NCBI GenBank assembly: GCA_036429605.1
Contig: JAVFKD010000013.1
Span: forward strand, 434,001-498,000
Direction of reading: 5' to 3'
Length of the DNA stretch: 64,000 nt
Origin: Cladobotryum mycophilum
Taxonomy: Eukaryota; Ascomycota; Sordariomycetes; Hypocreales; Hypocreaceae
A program made the translations under genes and the position numbers. Below the pieces are notes generated by a model. That model was given only the letters and a program-made list of their open reading frames with translations, was not told the DNA's origin and did not search any database. Below, piece after piece: positions 46,401 to 58,279 of this stretch (the first letter of the stretch is position 1; each line of letters starts with the position of its first letter).

Positions 46401-49400
46401 CGACCTCGGTATTACTCATCGCGAGTGCGGCTGAGCTGACGTTGAATATTGGCAGCAGTGAAAAGTGGTGATGCGTGTCAGGGAGGAGAGTGGGGAGGCC
46501 GTGACGGCGGATGTGGCGTCAGACTTCCAGCTGTGATTGGTTCGGGAGACCGGAAAAATCACGGTACCTGAGACGAAGGATTTTAGCCGAGTTGACATTT
46601 GGACAAAGTACAATGTATATTGATGAGCCTACCCTGTAGCAAAGCAAGATTTCGAGATACATGGGGATGTTCAGTTTGAAGAGGAACCGTTCTGATGTAC
46701 AACAGGTAGTCTAGATCATTTCCTTGAGAGCTTACAAATCTCAAGTAACACAGCTAGATAAAGATATTTGATGTGCGGCTGAACTGAACGCAGGGATAAT
46801 TTTTGTATACGAGCACTCAACTGTATGATGATGGACAGATGATATGATTACTATGAGTTCTGTCTTTGTCTATGAGTAATGGATGTTTAATGCGTCTAAA
46901 CAAGTCAACTAGATGAATTTATATTACCTCAAATTAAACCGCCTCCATCTCTTTACGTACATTCTTCGTGATGCCCACTTACACATAACACACCTCTCTT
47001 TGTGTAGTCTGACCAACTCCGTCGGCGTTTTCTCCCCCATGTCCTTAACACAAATGCTGGAGACAAAGTCACGGAACGCAAGCTGCCATGGGCTTCGGAA
47101 GTATTACTACCTGTACTTGTACGACAAAGCTGCCGGATAGACATCCGGTGCCCACCATCTTTCGAGTCCTACGATGCACTCACCAACTTCCACCGACGAT
47201 AACCTGAATTCGGACGGAGGGAATCCCGGCCAACTAGTAGACGGAAACATGCATGCCAGTACCGCGGAGATGGGGCTGGCCAAATTGTCCCATCCTCCAC
47301 GCTGCACGCACGCGTACCGAACCCCAGCTCTCTCTCCCCCGGGGGGTTCTCGACCCAACAGTCAAGAGCAGCGACGAACTGCTGGACCCCTTATGTCTTA
47401 CTCCACTACAGAAGTCTTTTTTATTCTGGATCCTGCAAACGTAAGGAACATGACAAAGTCCTGTGGAAAGAAAAAAACGCATGATTCAGGCACGAGCAAG
47501 CGATGAGTTACATTTGGCGAGAGTCTCGATGGCTGACGCGCAGAAGACTTGTTTTAGAATGTCATGCATGACCAGGGGTGAGGATGGATGGGTGGATGGA
47601 TGGATGGATGGTGGCACGGCAAAGTCAATGCTGGCGCAGCTGAAGGGGTGCATCCATCCACGGTCGAGGTCGAGGTCGATGCAATAAAGGTATGCATATA
47701 CCCTCCAACACAAAGGAAAAAAGATTGCTTCCCTTGCCACTTTGCCCCTTGCGACTTGATGATTCATGCATATTCTTTGTTCAGAAAAGAAAAAACTAGA
47801 TTGATATTGGCGATTATATATCGTACGACCAAATTGATAGGCCATGGACAACCGAAAAAAACTCATCAGCTCCATGAGACCCCGTCTTCTCTCCTGACCG
47901 GCCTCATTTAATGGATGCAACTCTGGCAATGCGCCACAACTATCATGTTCCGCTGATATCTACTCGTCATGATACACGAACCCGCATGAAACAAGGAATC
48001 AAATCCCAAATCTTGTCCCCTGCTAGATTCCATAAGTGGGCCGGCCCTGCCCGAGATCCCGTCTTGCGAGATGCGGTATAACCGCTGTTGCCTGCCGGAG
48101 TCTGCCTCCCTCCCCCATTGTATGTCCTATTAAGAATGCGGAATGGCGAGAAAAAGACGGTAAGAATTTCATGGAGGCCATCTTGATTAGGAGGGGGAAG
48201 GAGAATTGTTCAATAGGCGTTCGCGGGATGCCCTTTCACCACCCCTGTCGATGGGTCCCGGGATTTTTTTCGGAACTGGATTCTTCGGTGTGTTAAGTTG
48301 CAGCGGCGCCCTTTACTGTTGTGAAATATTGCAGCGGCCGATATCATTATATTCATGTTTGGTCTAGCGGATTCCGGGCCATCGAAGCTCTCAATTCCGG
48401 TCGTACACACGGCCAGAAACGCCAGACCGATGCATGCGACCGCTTCTATTCTTGTCTGGCTGGGACGAAGAAGGCCAAGACGACGCCTTGTATGTGACAA
48501 AGCCAAGGAAACGGTGCATATATGTGGCACTCACACTCATTGCGGAATTTGATCCAGTGCAGATGGTGGCTGCAGTTTGCTATAGTCTGCACACCACCAC
48601 GATATTCACGGCATCTTACCCGGTTCCGAGCCAAGTTTTCTCTTTTCTCAAGTGGATGGCTTTTTGAGAATTCATCAGGGGAGGCTTAAATACTGCCAAT
48701 TAACCTCATTCCCGAGTAAGAAGCAGGTCAAGTCCTACAAAAGACCCTCGCATACATGACCGAAAACACAACGGCAGACACGCATATGAACAAACGGGCC
48801 TATGGGACTTCCTCTGGACATGAACAGGATATGATGAACGCTTGAACACGTAATAAACTCTTCGGGTCCTCGCCTGCAGGCCAGCCCACGAGGATGTGGG
48901 TAGCTTGTGGGTAACCCCTCCGGGGGGCAAGAGTTTGTTGACGCTCTTTGGCCGGCCACCTGCATATCCAATTTCTTCAGCAATGCATGCAAGCATACAA
49001 GGTGGAGATTAAACAGCAAAATTTTCCTCCTGTGAGATGCTTGATGCCAAGCTTCATGACCAAGGCAGCAATTGTAGAGCAGGTTTCTGTTATGCTTTTC
49101 TGTTCACGACGTGAGGCCATAAACATCAAACCGAAGGATTTAAACTCAAGATGCTCGGTTAGAGTGCTAAATGCCGTCTGGGGTTAATATAAAAGATTCG
49201 CCGTGTCAAAAAAAGGCCTGGTACTTGGCGATCATTTCCAGGACAAGAAAGTCGCCACCGACCCCCCCGTGTGTGTGTGTGTCTGGGTTGACAGACCAGG
49301 TTCTTGCGAAGAGCAGGTTTTTTCTCCTTGGGAATATGAAGCGGCTGAGCTTTTTCTGGAGGGCTTAGGAGCGGAACGGGAAGACCAAACGGGAGCTTGA

Positions 49401-50877
49401 GGATTTTGTTCCGGATACGAGACCTTAATGGGCCCGATTTGGTTGACCTGCTTCTCCTCCCCTGTCGGCTGATCCATGTCAGTCTGCAATATGGTCCACC
49501 GACTTCCATATCACAGCCCCTCGGTGGTTCTATAAAAGCGCATAGATAGCAGTCCCCGCTGTTCGAACCCACAAATGCGGAAGAAAAATAACGAGTTGGC
49601 TTGGCTTGTTTCCCCTGAGACAATGGCACTCTGCCACGCTGGAGTGGACTTATGCAGAGGGTTCGAGAATCTCAGTGCCTCGTGGAAACGTGGTGTCTCG
49701 AGTCTGTCGCACAGGAGGACGATGAAAGTCTCCTATATGCATACCGCCGCTGTCATTGGGGACTGTCATTGGATGCTGTTCTAGTTTACACAGTAGACGG
49801 AGGCCAAATCGGGTTGCCGTCGTAATCTAGTGTCTTCTCATCTATACTGGCATGAGGTGTTGATGACCATCTCAGTGGCGCGGCGACTTAATTACATTAA
49901 ATTGTTAGCTATTACGTAGTATACATGATGGGTACTATATTTCTTCCGTAAAAAGAAACCAATCGATGATCACTAGGGATATACAACCGATGTTATGGGT
50001 GCCTGCTCCCAACAGGCCGCTTAATGTCACTTCGGCATGCACCCATCATCCCGAGCTATACCTGGTTGTGAGAGGGCATGTCTGCCGTGCGAGTGGGGCA
50101 TAGACGGCTGGTGTATGATGGAACTGCAAGATAAGAATATGAGAGATGAGGAGATATAGAAGCCATGAGGGACTATGGGAACTCGGGTAATAGGAAGAAC
50201 GATAACAATTACTAGCAATCATAGGAACCGAGCCATTGGTTCAGGTATGCTATTAGGTGTAAAGACTACTGGCGGTAATGTAATTTTCTCCTACCTATGC
50301 GTAACTGCAGTGTAACTGTTCGCCCCTGCTTGACCCGCCTCAAAGACCAGCATCGCGAGCCTATTGCTCCAACTGCCTCAACAAAACCCGGCTCATCGCC
50401 TTGGCACAATCAGCCCCCCCCCCACGCAATCTATAGTTTAGGATCGCAACTACTTCCCGATTCTGACCCCTGATAAAGATAATTTCCATGTTTTCTTTCT
50501 TTTTCAGGCATCAAGAGCTGAGCCATCAGAAAATCCGAACGAGGCTGGCTTCCGAACCCTGTGCCGAGTTTGCTGCACGACTGCCCGCTATCGTTTCGGA
50601 CACATCAACAATCCGACGCAAGATGGTGAGTGGATGAGCTTGGCGTTTTGCAACCTGGGCATGGAGAACTCCACACAACTCAGCTCGAGTTTTCTTAAAG
50701 TTCAGGAGAAAAGAGTGAACAAGACGAGAAACCAAGTATAAATATCCCGTCCTTCCACCACAATTGTCCATCCATCTCATCACCATCATCAACATTCCCA
50801 ACAAGCCAACACTTCAGACACTTTTCAACACTTACTTCTTCAACCTCCCCTTTTCCAACAAACAATCCACCTTCAAA
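43411..50877. other. Long stretch with no supportable gene
   Basis: About 7.4 kb between the pheromone gene and the hydrophobin. The first few hundred bases must hold the pheromone promoter: AT-rich TATA-like elements lie near 43533-43540 and 43594-43604. Beyond that, open frames stay under about 160 codons, show no domain, and do not pair by splicing. Small repeats include a GGAT run (47585-47612). It may be degenerated transposon DNA or a large regulatory spacer; I cannot tell which. Confidence 0.5.
50737..50744 (+). promoter_or_regulatory. TATA box of the hydrophobin gene
   Basis: TATAAATA, 134 bp upstream of the hydrophobin start codon and followed by a long CT/CA-rich leader typical of strongly expressed fungal genes. 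Confidence 0.6.
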
Positions 50878-51277
50878 ATGCAGTTCTTCGCTGTCGCTGC
50901 CCTCTTCGCTGGCGCCCTCGCCGTCCCCACTTCCAACACTGGCAGCGGTCCGGTCTGCCCTGTCGGCCTCTTCTCTGTTCCTCAGTGCTGTGCTACCGAT
51001 GTTCTCGGCGTCGCTGACCTCGACTGCACTGCTCGTATGTATCTCCTTTTACCTTGACTGGCACTCACAGAAAGCTAACCATTGATGTAGCTGTCAATGG
51101 CATCAGCGATCCTCGCAACTTCAAGGATGAGTGTGCCCGCTACGGTAAACAAGCCCGCTGCTGCGTTCTCCCCGCTGTAAGTTAATCCCATCTGTCTGGA
51201 TAAGGGTAACACGCTCTAACCCTCCACCGCAGCTCGGCCTTGGTGTTCTCTGCACCGCCCCTGCTGGCCAAAACTAA
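50878..51277 (+). CDS. Class II hydrophobin
   Basis: Small secreted amphipathic protein that assembles at air-water and cell-wall surfaces. Exons 50878..51034, 51091..51176 and 51233..51277 join across two 56-nt introns to give 95 residues. A signal peptide (MQFFAVAALFAGALA) is followed by eight Cys in the pattern C-x9-CC-x11-C-x16-C-x8-CC-x10-C, which is the class II spacing. The first core block is CPVGLFSVPQCCATDVLG, and the last is CCVLPALGLGVLCTAPAGQN. The splice reading is confirmed because it alone produces all eight Cys; the unspliced frame ends after the fourth. It is similar in style to Trichoderma HFB-type proteins. A TATA box lies 134 bp upstream. Confidence 0.97.
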
Positions 51278-51957
51278 GTGGTGAAACCCAGTGCCGGTGT
51301 CTGGGCTAATGAAGGAATTACCGATTTGCGGATAATGAACTGTAATAGCGTTTGCTGAACGGGTTGGGGATTCTGTACATGTCATTACCTCCTCTTTGTT
51401 TCACAGCGCGTTCATATGTAACTTAGTGATGATGAATATACATCTGGTTAACTGATGACTACCTGTTCGTGATTGAAGTGTGATTATTATGATTCATTGA
51501 TGACTTCATTAAATCATCGCCTCCTCTAGATTGGATCATGAAAAATGGCAATGTGCGCGGATGAACTGTAAATTTTGCCCTTTTCAATTATTCTTCAATG
51601 AATCCTGTAATAAGTAAACAAGAGAGTCTGCGTCCAATAGAAGCGCCGTGATACTTCGGCTCTCATGTAAACTGAAATGACGCCCCTGTATCGTTGTTTC
51701 AACTCATACACCGAGACGTTTCATTTCCTGAAGAGATATTAGCATGCGATTCCATACGCCCTTTCGGCATGTGAACACATTTGGTGCAAAGCGCACATGT
51801 AGCAGTGTATTGTGCGTCGCTGCAAATTACACCGCCTGCCCCTCTCGGCCAAAAAATTCCACTTTTAACCGCGCGCTGCTTTAGCGATTTCTATAAGACC
51901 GCGCGCCCCCCTCCCTACGAGTCTTGACTGTTTCTCCATTCCCTTCTTCCACTTCTA

Positions 51958-52089
51958 ATGCCCCTCCATGTGCCTGTCCTGGCTGGCCAGTCCATTGATC
52001 GCGCCGGCGCCGGCGCCGCCCAGCCTCTTCTCTGCCGCATTTGCCTTCGCACAACCCTCGCCCTCAAACTTGTACCGCGTCTTCAGTAA
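51958..52089 (+). other. Doubtful small ORF
   Basis: Forty-three codons starting MPLHVPVLAGQSIDRAGAGA after a CT-rich leader, with an Ala/Gly-rich then Leu/Arg-rich sequence. A GTAAGT at its 3' end could act as a donor and add a short second exon after an acceptor near 52152, ending at about 52198. The leader and donor are the only support. Confidence 0.2.
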
Positions 52090-52796
52090 GTTCTTGTGCT
52101 TGTAACTCTCCCCCATGCGTCCGTTATCTAGATTACTGATATTTGGTGCAGTAGCATTGATAGCATGGAAAAGAACAGCTCTCTCTCTCTCTTCTAAGAG
52201 ACCAACTACGCGGTAACCGACAATTCTCTACCGAACACGCCAGCCAGCGCCGCCCTACCCGTGATCTGCGACGAGCGGCCTTGGTCAAGCCCCGATGACG
52301 TGTCCTCGGGCGCCATTCAAAGCGTCTGTTACGTCTTGCTATCACCTGCCCGGGTGTTCACGGAAGGCGCATGACAACGCATGGTATGCGGATCGCTGAT
52401 GAGCAAAAGTGCCGCCGATGATGGCCCACGACCTGCGACCTGATATCCATCGCGAGCAGATTGATTCGCTGGCTCGGAAATATGTGCCGCGTCGTGTTAC
52501 ATGCCCGCAGCAGTTTCTCGAGTCTAGACCAACGGCTTCTCCGGCGATGGTCACATGTATTCCCAGAATCACCTCATGGCGACCAATTGCTTTCGCTCTT
52601 TAGGCGTAGGAGTCAATGCGCGGAGGATTATATTTGCGCAGTTTGCACAGCCGTCAAGCAAGTCCAGGGGAAAGGGGAATCATCCGGTTAACGGCGGTCA
52701 AAGACCTGTTATCGTCCAGGTCGCAATTGGCCATGTGCGCAATGTTTGACGTCACTCGAGCAACTAGCCTGGTGCGTACCTATCAATGGTTCTGGG

Positions 52797-52804
52797 TATA
52801 AAAG
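52797..52804 (+). promoter_or_regulatory. TATA box of the chromodomain-like gene
   Basis: TATAAAAG about 100 bp upstream of the start codon at 52901. Confidence 0.5.
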
Positions 52805-52900
52805 GGTTGGTTGATGCCGTTAAACGTCAGGATCATTAGTTTTCAATCATCCACAATCTTCTCAACTATTCTCTTTTTCATATCATTTCGCGGCTACAAG

Positions 52901-54409
52901 ATGTCTCTTCCAGGATCACCTACACGTCACCTGCCCCCTATCCGAAGCGGGTTTTCGGGGGTCATTGGTGGCTGGTCATATCTCGTCGATCCATCTGCCC
53001 CAAGTATCAATTCAGAGGGCTACGGGACCAGGTTTGCTGAACCTCGTTTGCCAAGCCTCATGATCCAATCGTCAAAACCCCCACCGGTGGACGTTCCTTC
53101 GGAAGCCTTCAAGGCCTCCCCGCCGGATGGTTCTTATTGTCAAACTATCCCTGAACTTGACCCTGGGAGACCTTCTCATCCCATTGAGCCTCGCGGTCAT
53201 AAGAGGCCTCTGCCAGAATCGCAAACAAACGACGCACTGCCTCGAGAGAGCGGAACACTTCAAGTACATGGCGGATTCGTGCATACTACAGGCCAGCCTG
53301 TCTTGTACGCTAGGTCGAAGCGTCGTAGGGCCGAATCACCCAAACCCTCCAGTCCCTCTCATCGCCAACGCTTTGCGACCCATCCTCCAGCGAGTCGACC
53401 AATGGAAACCTCAGTTTCTTTCCAGGCCAACCAACCCATTTCCGAACCTAACTCTAGAGAATCTGTCGTTCGCTCCAGCGCAGTAGCTGAGCGCCCGGAG
53501 ACTCGACCCGACGGTGCTCTCCCGGATAGTCAGAACAATGCCAACCAAGGACTCTTGGACAAGCTCATGAGCTATGACTGCGACAAGATACCAAGCAACA
53601 ACTCGTCTGAACAAGGTAATACAGTGTTGTCTACCTCACAATATGGTTATATACTACTGACAGATAATATCAGGGAACCCAACGCCCCCCACATCCGAAA
53701 ACCAGAATGGTGAAATTAATGTGCCTCCCAGGCCAGTCGTAACCAGCGAGCAGCTCGGGGACATTTTACCAGGTAAAGATGATTTGACTCGTCGATGTAA
53801 GCCACCCTTACCTGATTTGCATTACTGTATACATCGTTAACCGCCTTTCCTTCAGCAATTGAGAGCCCCTTCCCCGCGTGCGAAGGCCGCCTGGCCAACC
53901 CTGAACCGGTCGTCATTCCCCAGCAGCGGAAACGATGCCAGACTATGCGGGAGCGAGCGCAACCACGTAGAAGTCAGCGATTGTCGACAGTACAGCGACA
54001 GACCCGACCAGTCGAGAGCCTGCCGCAGCAGATGCCGAACAAAAATCGGACACTCCCGCCACGGTCTGATGTGCCACAGAAGCGGTTTGTGTCGATAAGC
54101 AATCGTGCTGAATACGAGATCGAGAATTTGGCCGATGTGCGCATGATCAACGGTCAAGTGGAATTTCAGGTTATCTGGTTGGCAACCTGGGTAACCATTG
54201 ACGATCTTCGGGGAGCCCGGATCCTGAATGACGCCGAACGTCTTCAGGAGGAGAACGCCGAACGCTTGGAGAGAGAGAAGGCTGAATATCTGCGCGAGAA
54301 TGAGGCTGAGGCGTTGCGGGAGGAGAAGGCTGATCAGTTGCGGGAGGGGAGGGCTGACCCATCGTGGCCGAAGAAAGCTCGGCAGAGCAAGGTTCGTCGC
54401 TTGCAATAG
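52901..54409 (+). CDS. Basic protein with a chromodomain-like segment
   Basis: Function unknown. Exons 52901..53615, 53674..53772 and 53856..54409 join in frame across introns of 58 and 83 nt to give 455 residues. The first ~300 residues are Pro/Ser-rich and probably disordered, with a basic patch (ARSKRRRAESP) that could be a nuclear signal. Near residue 325 come two RRSQRL-like basic motifs. A segment YEIENLADVRMINGQVEFQV then IWLATWVTIDDLRGARIL has the layout of a chromodomain (Y-x-[VI]-E-x-[IL]-x-x-x-R through V-x-W to T-W-x-x-x-x-x-L), but it is compressed, lacking about eight residues between W and TW. The C-terminus is a charged Glu/Arg coiled coil. The start ATG follows a CT-rich leader and TATA box. 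Chromatin binding is inference only. Confidence 0.75.
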
Positions 54410-54753
54410 AAGGGAGGCTGGTAAGGCCTGGGGAGTGGATGGCCTTGAGGTTCTGACGTAGATGGATGGCGAAGGCAATGAGCTGTATTTCTTCATTTAT
54501 AATACGATCCCATACCATTCCCACAGAGAGGGCTTATTTCTTGGTGTTGTATGTGTGGAAAATCAGCCGGCTACTGGTGAAATCGTGGGATACCAACTTG
54601 AGTGACCATTTACAAGGCGTAACACATCTTTGGCAGTGATTGGATGATAGGAACTCTGCAGTAAGCAAGGCATTCTTGATGCGATAACCCAATTACCAAT
54701 AGCAATCACACAACTACTATCCCGTCCAAATCTTAATCCGAATTATTCTCTAA
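54410..54753. other. Convergent 3' spacer
   Basis: Short gap between the stop codons of the chromodomain-like gene and the small minus-strand gene. It should hold both terminators; no coding frame was seen. Confidence 0.5.
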
Positions 54754-55128
54754 CTAAACCTCTCTCCAAATCCAAATCATCCAAATCTTGATGGAATCGT
54801 CTATCTCTTTCAAATCAAGGAAAGAAAGAGTTTGGTCATAAAGGTTATAAACAACCCCCAAGATTGGCCACTTGTACAACATGATGAACTCTTCACCAAG
54901 CTCGTGAAGAAGGGTGTCAAACAATTCAGGGTCACCATTGCGGCTAATGACCAGTTGCTCGAAGTGAGCTAGGTCTTGAGCTGAGGCATCTATATAATAT
55001 ATTAGAGCTACATCCCTAAGTTAGTAAACTAACGTACCAGGAGAGTTCGAATCCATGTTTTTTGGAGCAAGTAGCCATCGTACTTCGGATACGACTGCCT
55101 TGATTATTTCCACTACTTCTGTTGACAT
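54754..55128 (-). CDS. Small two-exon gene of unknown function
   Basis: Exons 55038..55128 and 54754..54989 join across a 48-nt intron (donor GTACGT, acceptor ATATAG) to give 108 residues, MSTEVVEIIKAVVSEVRWLL onwards. Exon 2 is open for its whole 236 nt and reads like a folded, acidic helical protein (DLAHFEQLVISRNGDPELFD, ELGEEFIMLYKWPILGVVYN). No domain is recognised. The extreme C-terminus (KIWMIWIWREV) looks odd. In the next frame the same DNA reads DLDDLDLERGLVRE before a stop, so a one-base error near 54780 is possible. It is convergent with the chromodomain-like gene and lies in the accessory region next to the NACHT-WD40 gene. Confidence 0.6.
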
Positions 55129-56765
55129 GGCGAATTGGTTTAATAATTTAATGATAAAAGGCTATTATGCTAACTCACAAACTGTCTTGGGATAGAATAA
55201 ATAATGCATTTATTCTTGACTACTCTGTATTATATATTACAATATTTACCACTACCACACCCCGTCATCCCTCCGCTTATTCTACTACACAGCACGGTAT
55301 TATTCCATTTCAGCCACTATCCATCCCATTTTACTCTTCCACTCTCCCAGTTCTTTTACCATCCCACTTTACCCCTAATTTCACCTTACCATATTCACCG
55401 CTAGCCCCACCCCGGATTACAGCTCCATTTAGGTAAAGCTCCTTTTTAGGTATGGTGTGGTATTATTAACTTCCTCTCAGTCCTACAGTACCCTGTCAAA
55501 AGTCTCGCAACGCCCCCAGTGCGTCACTATCTCCTCAAGTGCACAAATGCTTCATTGATGTATCTGCCTAGGGTCGGGGCTAATTAAAATGCGCAGAATG
55601 AAAGGTACAGTACATTCAACCCGACCTAATTTAGCCGGTGATAGAAGTCCCAGCAATTTCCTTTTTCTCAAATAGCTAGGTCTTAAATTTGAGGGTCGCG
55701 ATCAGGGGTAAAAAGAGGTTCAAAAGCAGTGTCGCGATCACTTTTTGGCTCAAATTGGCCGGCAGGTATTATCGCCAGCTTGATTACCCAACCCATTACA
55801 TTGATGCCTTGGATCACAGTTGCCCATTCCCGGTTGCCAGGCTGGGAAATGTTAGATGATCGCTGTATAAGGTGAGTGATCAAATCACTTCTCCGTGATT
55901 GGTTGGAATGAGTGTGTTGTTACGTGACCCTTGGCCCAGACCAAGGTTGGGTCGTAACATAAGTGTACCATGAACCAGAGCGAGACAGTACATAACTGGC
56001 CGAGTGACAATGCGAGCGATCCCCAAAACTGTGATCTTTTAATAACTTCTGATAGTGAGGAGTCTCAGCACGCGACTCCGGCCCCAAGAAGCCGGCTGAG
56101 ACCTGCAGGGAATGCCTTAGCCTTTATGCCAGTTGCTGATTGGGATACGGAGTAATTACAGAACGATCATACAAAGGCAAACCAAGCATAAAGTAAGGGT
56201 CCCAGGTACTTTTACGCACTCCGTGGCTGCAAGTCTACTTTGCAAGCTCGTCGATCGCTGCCTTAGCAGCACTCTCTCGACTACGTCTCCATCACTCGTC
56301 TACCAACTCAAACAATGCCTCCGGCGTGGCTCTCGCCTCCTGCTCCGCAAGTCTCACTCCGTTCGAGGTCCCCCAGTCCCGTGGAGTTTGAGGTTTGTTA
56401 TGCACTTTGTTTTTTAACTAAAGTTATTCACACAATCTATCAATGAAGTGATCACAAGTTAGATTCACAACAAAATAAAGAGATAAATCATCACAGAGTT
56501 ACTCTGAGTCAATTAAAAATAAATCCATTCTATTAAAATTATATTTTACCAAAGCCTACTTTGTTATTCCATTATCACCCAGTGGGATGTAGTGTTCATA
56601 TCTAGTCCTACGGCCTGTTTGCACGCTGCGCGTAGCTAGATTACAACTCAGACTCTCCCTGCGGGGCTCAATTCAATTATTAAAAGTGAAGCCATCTACA
56701 GGTCCATCATCAATAAAGTGGTACACACGATAAAGTTATACAATAACATTAATATTAAATTCACG
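55129..56765. other. AT-rich accessory spacer
   Basis: About 1.6 kb. It includes a pyrimidine-rich block (55,250-55,440), two copies of TCGCGATCA about 40 bp apart (55,694 and 55,733), and a short frame from the ATG at 56315 (MPPAWLSPPAPQVSLRSRSP) that stops soon after. This looks like the truncated start of a lost gene or mobile element, but nothing identifies it. Confidence 0.45.
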
Positions 56766-57371
56766 CTATATCTCTCCCGAGCCTAACTGCGTCGTAACCG
56801 CTCTCTGTGTGATGCCACAACACAACAGAATCAACTGCCTCTTTGCACCGATATTTCCATTAGCAGTGACTTGCAACTCCTGCAGAATACGATTGGCCTC
56901 ATGAACTATGCACATGTAAGCTTCTACCATCCCGATAAGTAACAGACCACTCGACTAACCTGTCAGTCGGTCTATGTCTTTGATAAGCCTCGGGAAATTT
57001 TGTATTAGCTCTCCGCTTAATACACTGTACAGCGGACTGATGATCGAATCGTCCTCTGACTTGACACTGTTCTGTCGTGCCACACGATGATTCAAATCCC
57101 TGAATGATGTCAATGAGAACAACAAAATCGAGATGACGGTGAGAACACACCTAATGCTGGTCATTCTATTACCAGCCTCGATCTTCGACTCAACACGCGC
57201 CAGCTGCTGTGTCATCACATCCAATCGCTGCACAACCAACTCAATACTCTGCATCAGAGATCGACCGTTATCAAATGCCGGCACATTCGATATAAGAGAA
57301 AAGTTCCGGGCAAACGTGTGAACACTCTGCGACATCTCGTCGAAATCGGGCTGTGGTGGTAAGTCTTCCAT
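56766..57371 (-). CDS. Small three-exon gene of unknown function
   Basis: Exons in gene order are 57151..57371, 56960..57099 and 56766..56905, joined by 51-nt and 54-nt introns with good ends to give 166 residues. The protein starts MEDLPPQPDFDEMSQSVHTF, has a helical middle (SIELVVQRLDVMTQQLARVE, likely a short coiled coil), then SPLYSVLSGELIQNFPRLIK and a C-terminal helix with ANRILQELQVTANGNIGAKR. The pattern of an N-terminal helix, a PLYSVLSGE-type motif, FP and a terminal helix is one I recognise from a family of short fungal proteins of unknown function. There is no signal peptide or membrane segment; an apparent hydrophobic stretch in the long frame is intron 1 read through. The spliced frame is strong evidence for a real gene. 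Confidence 0.75.
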
Positions 57372-57867
57372 GATGATTTCTCAATCAATTACTCAGTAAA
57401 AGAAGATGAAGAGAGCAAGTCTACTAGCTCTGAAAGGGAAAAACACAAGAATACCTAGGCGACGACACGTAGTCACCTGACACCAGAGTCAGTCAATCAC
57501 CTGACCAACTGTATACAGTGTACACCCATTCTACAAATCCCGTCTCGGACTATCACCAGTGATCACCAATAATCACCAAAAAAACCCAAATTTTATTCGA
57601 ACGTAGGGAGGACTACGAAGCGCTTGCGCGTAGTAATGTGCGTCAGCACAATGGAAGGTGTTGATTCCATCAGGAGAGTGAGTAGGCGAAGCCCAGCTTC
57701 TTATATGTTTCTCGACCCAGTGTCTTTACTGTTTTTTGTTTACCCAAATGTCTAGACAGCTAAACTAGATCAGTACTAGCAGCGCCACTTGTACCTTAGT
57801 AACTAGTCTAGTTCCACTTGTCACATGACTGTAATCCCGCTCCCTCGTAAACTAGTTTCCCTCAGAT

Positions 57868-57900
57868 CCCTCCAGGGCGATAAGGCAGCAACCAGGTCAC
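57868..57900 (+). repeat. Left arm of the 33-bp inverted repeat
   Basis: Exact reverse complement of 58247-58279. Confidence 0.95.
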
Positions 57901-58246
57901 TTTCAGGGATGTTAGCCAATGAGATGCCGCGCTATGGAAGATACATTATTTTTGGTGGTTAATATGGCCATGATAGAAGTACCGACAGTTAGCTCGTGTA
58001 CGAATTGCTACATCACACTTATCACAACCCCGTCGAGTCATAGCGGGTTTTTGCCGTGCATTGAGGTTATTCGCAGTCATCTCGCTAAGCCCCTTGCTTT
58101 TTGACCGGACCTCTCCAACCCGTAGCCCCTGACAGGCTAAGCAACGACCTTGCTTTCCTCGTTGGACATGATTATGGCTATTTTCATTGTGTTAGAATGT
58201 ATATATCTATAACGTACCACTAGCTGATGCAAGTGGTGTGGATCCC

Positions 58247-58279
58247 GTGACCTGGTTGCTGCCTTATCGCCCTGGAGGG
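58247..58279 (-). repeat. Right arm of the 33-bp inverted repeat
   Basis: Exact reverse complement of 57868-57900. Confidence 0.95.

Larger units (their letters stand above)
51278..52900. other. Spacer between hydrophobin and chromodomain-like gene
   Basis: About 1.6 kb. It contains a GC-rich patch (51,990-52,030) within a doubtful small ORF at 51958, and the promoter of the downstream gene. Frames at 52342-52690 overlap on both strands and show no domain. Confidence 0.5.
57868..58279. mobile_element. 412-bp element bounded by perfect 33-bp inverted repeats
   Basis: Positions 57868-57900 (beginning CCCTCCAGGGCGATAAGGCA) and 58247-58279 are exact reverse complements over 33 nt. Between them are 346 nt without a coding frame. 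This is the architecture of a MITE or other non-autonomous element, or of a hairpin-forming transcript. I see no clear target-site duplication directly outside the arms, so the mobile nature is inferred. Confidence 0.5.

Noticed and set aside
49545..49580. GTTCGAACCC as a tRNA B box
   Set aside because: The T stem does not pair and no A box lies at the right distance.
57868..58279. CRISPR-like or phage attachment interpretation of the inverted repeats
   Set aside because: The genome is eukaryotic, there are only two arms, and they are inverted; an inverted-repeat element fits better.
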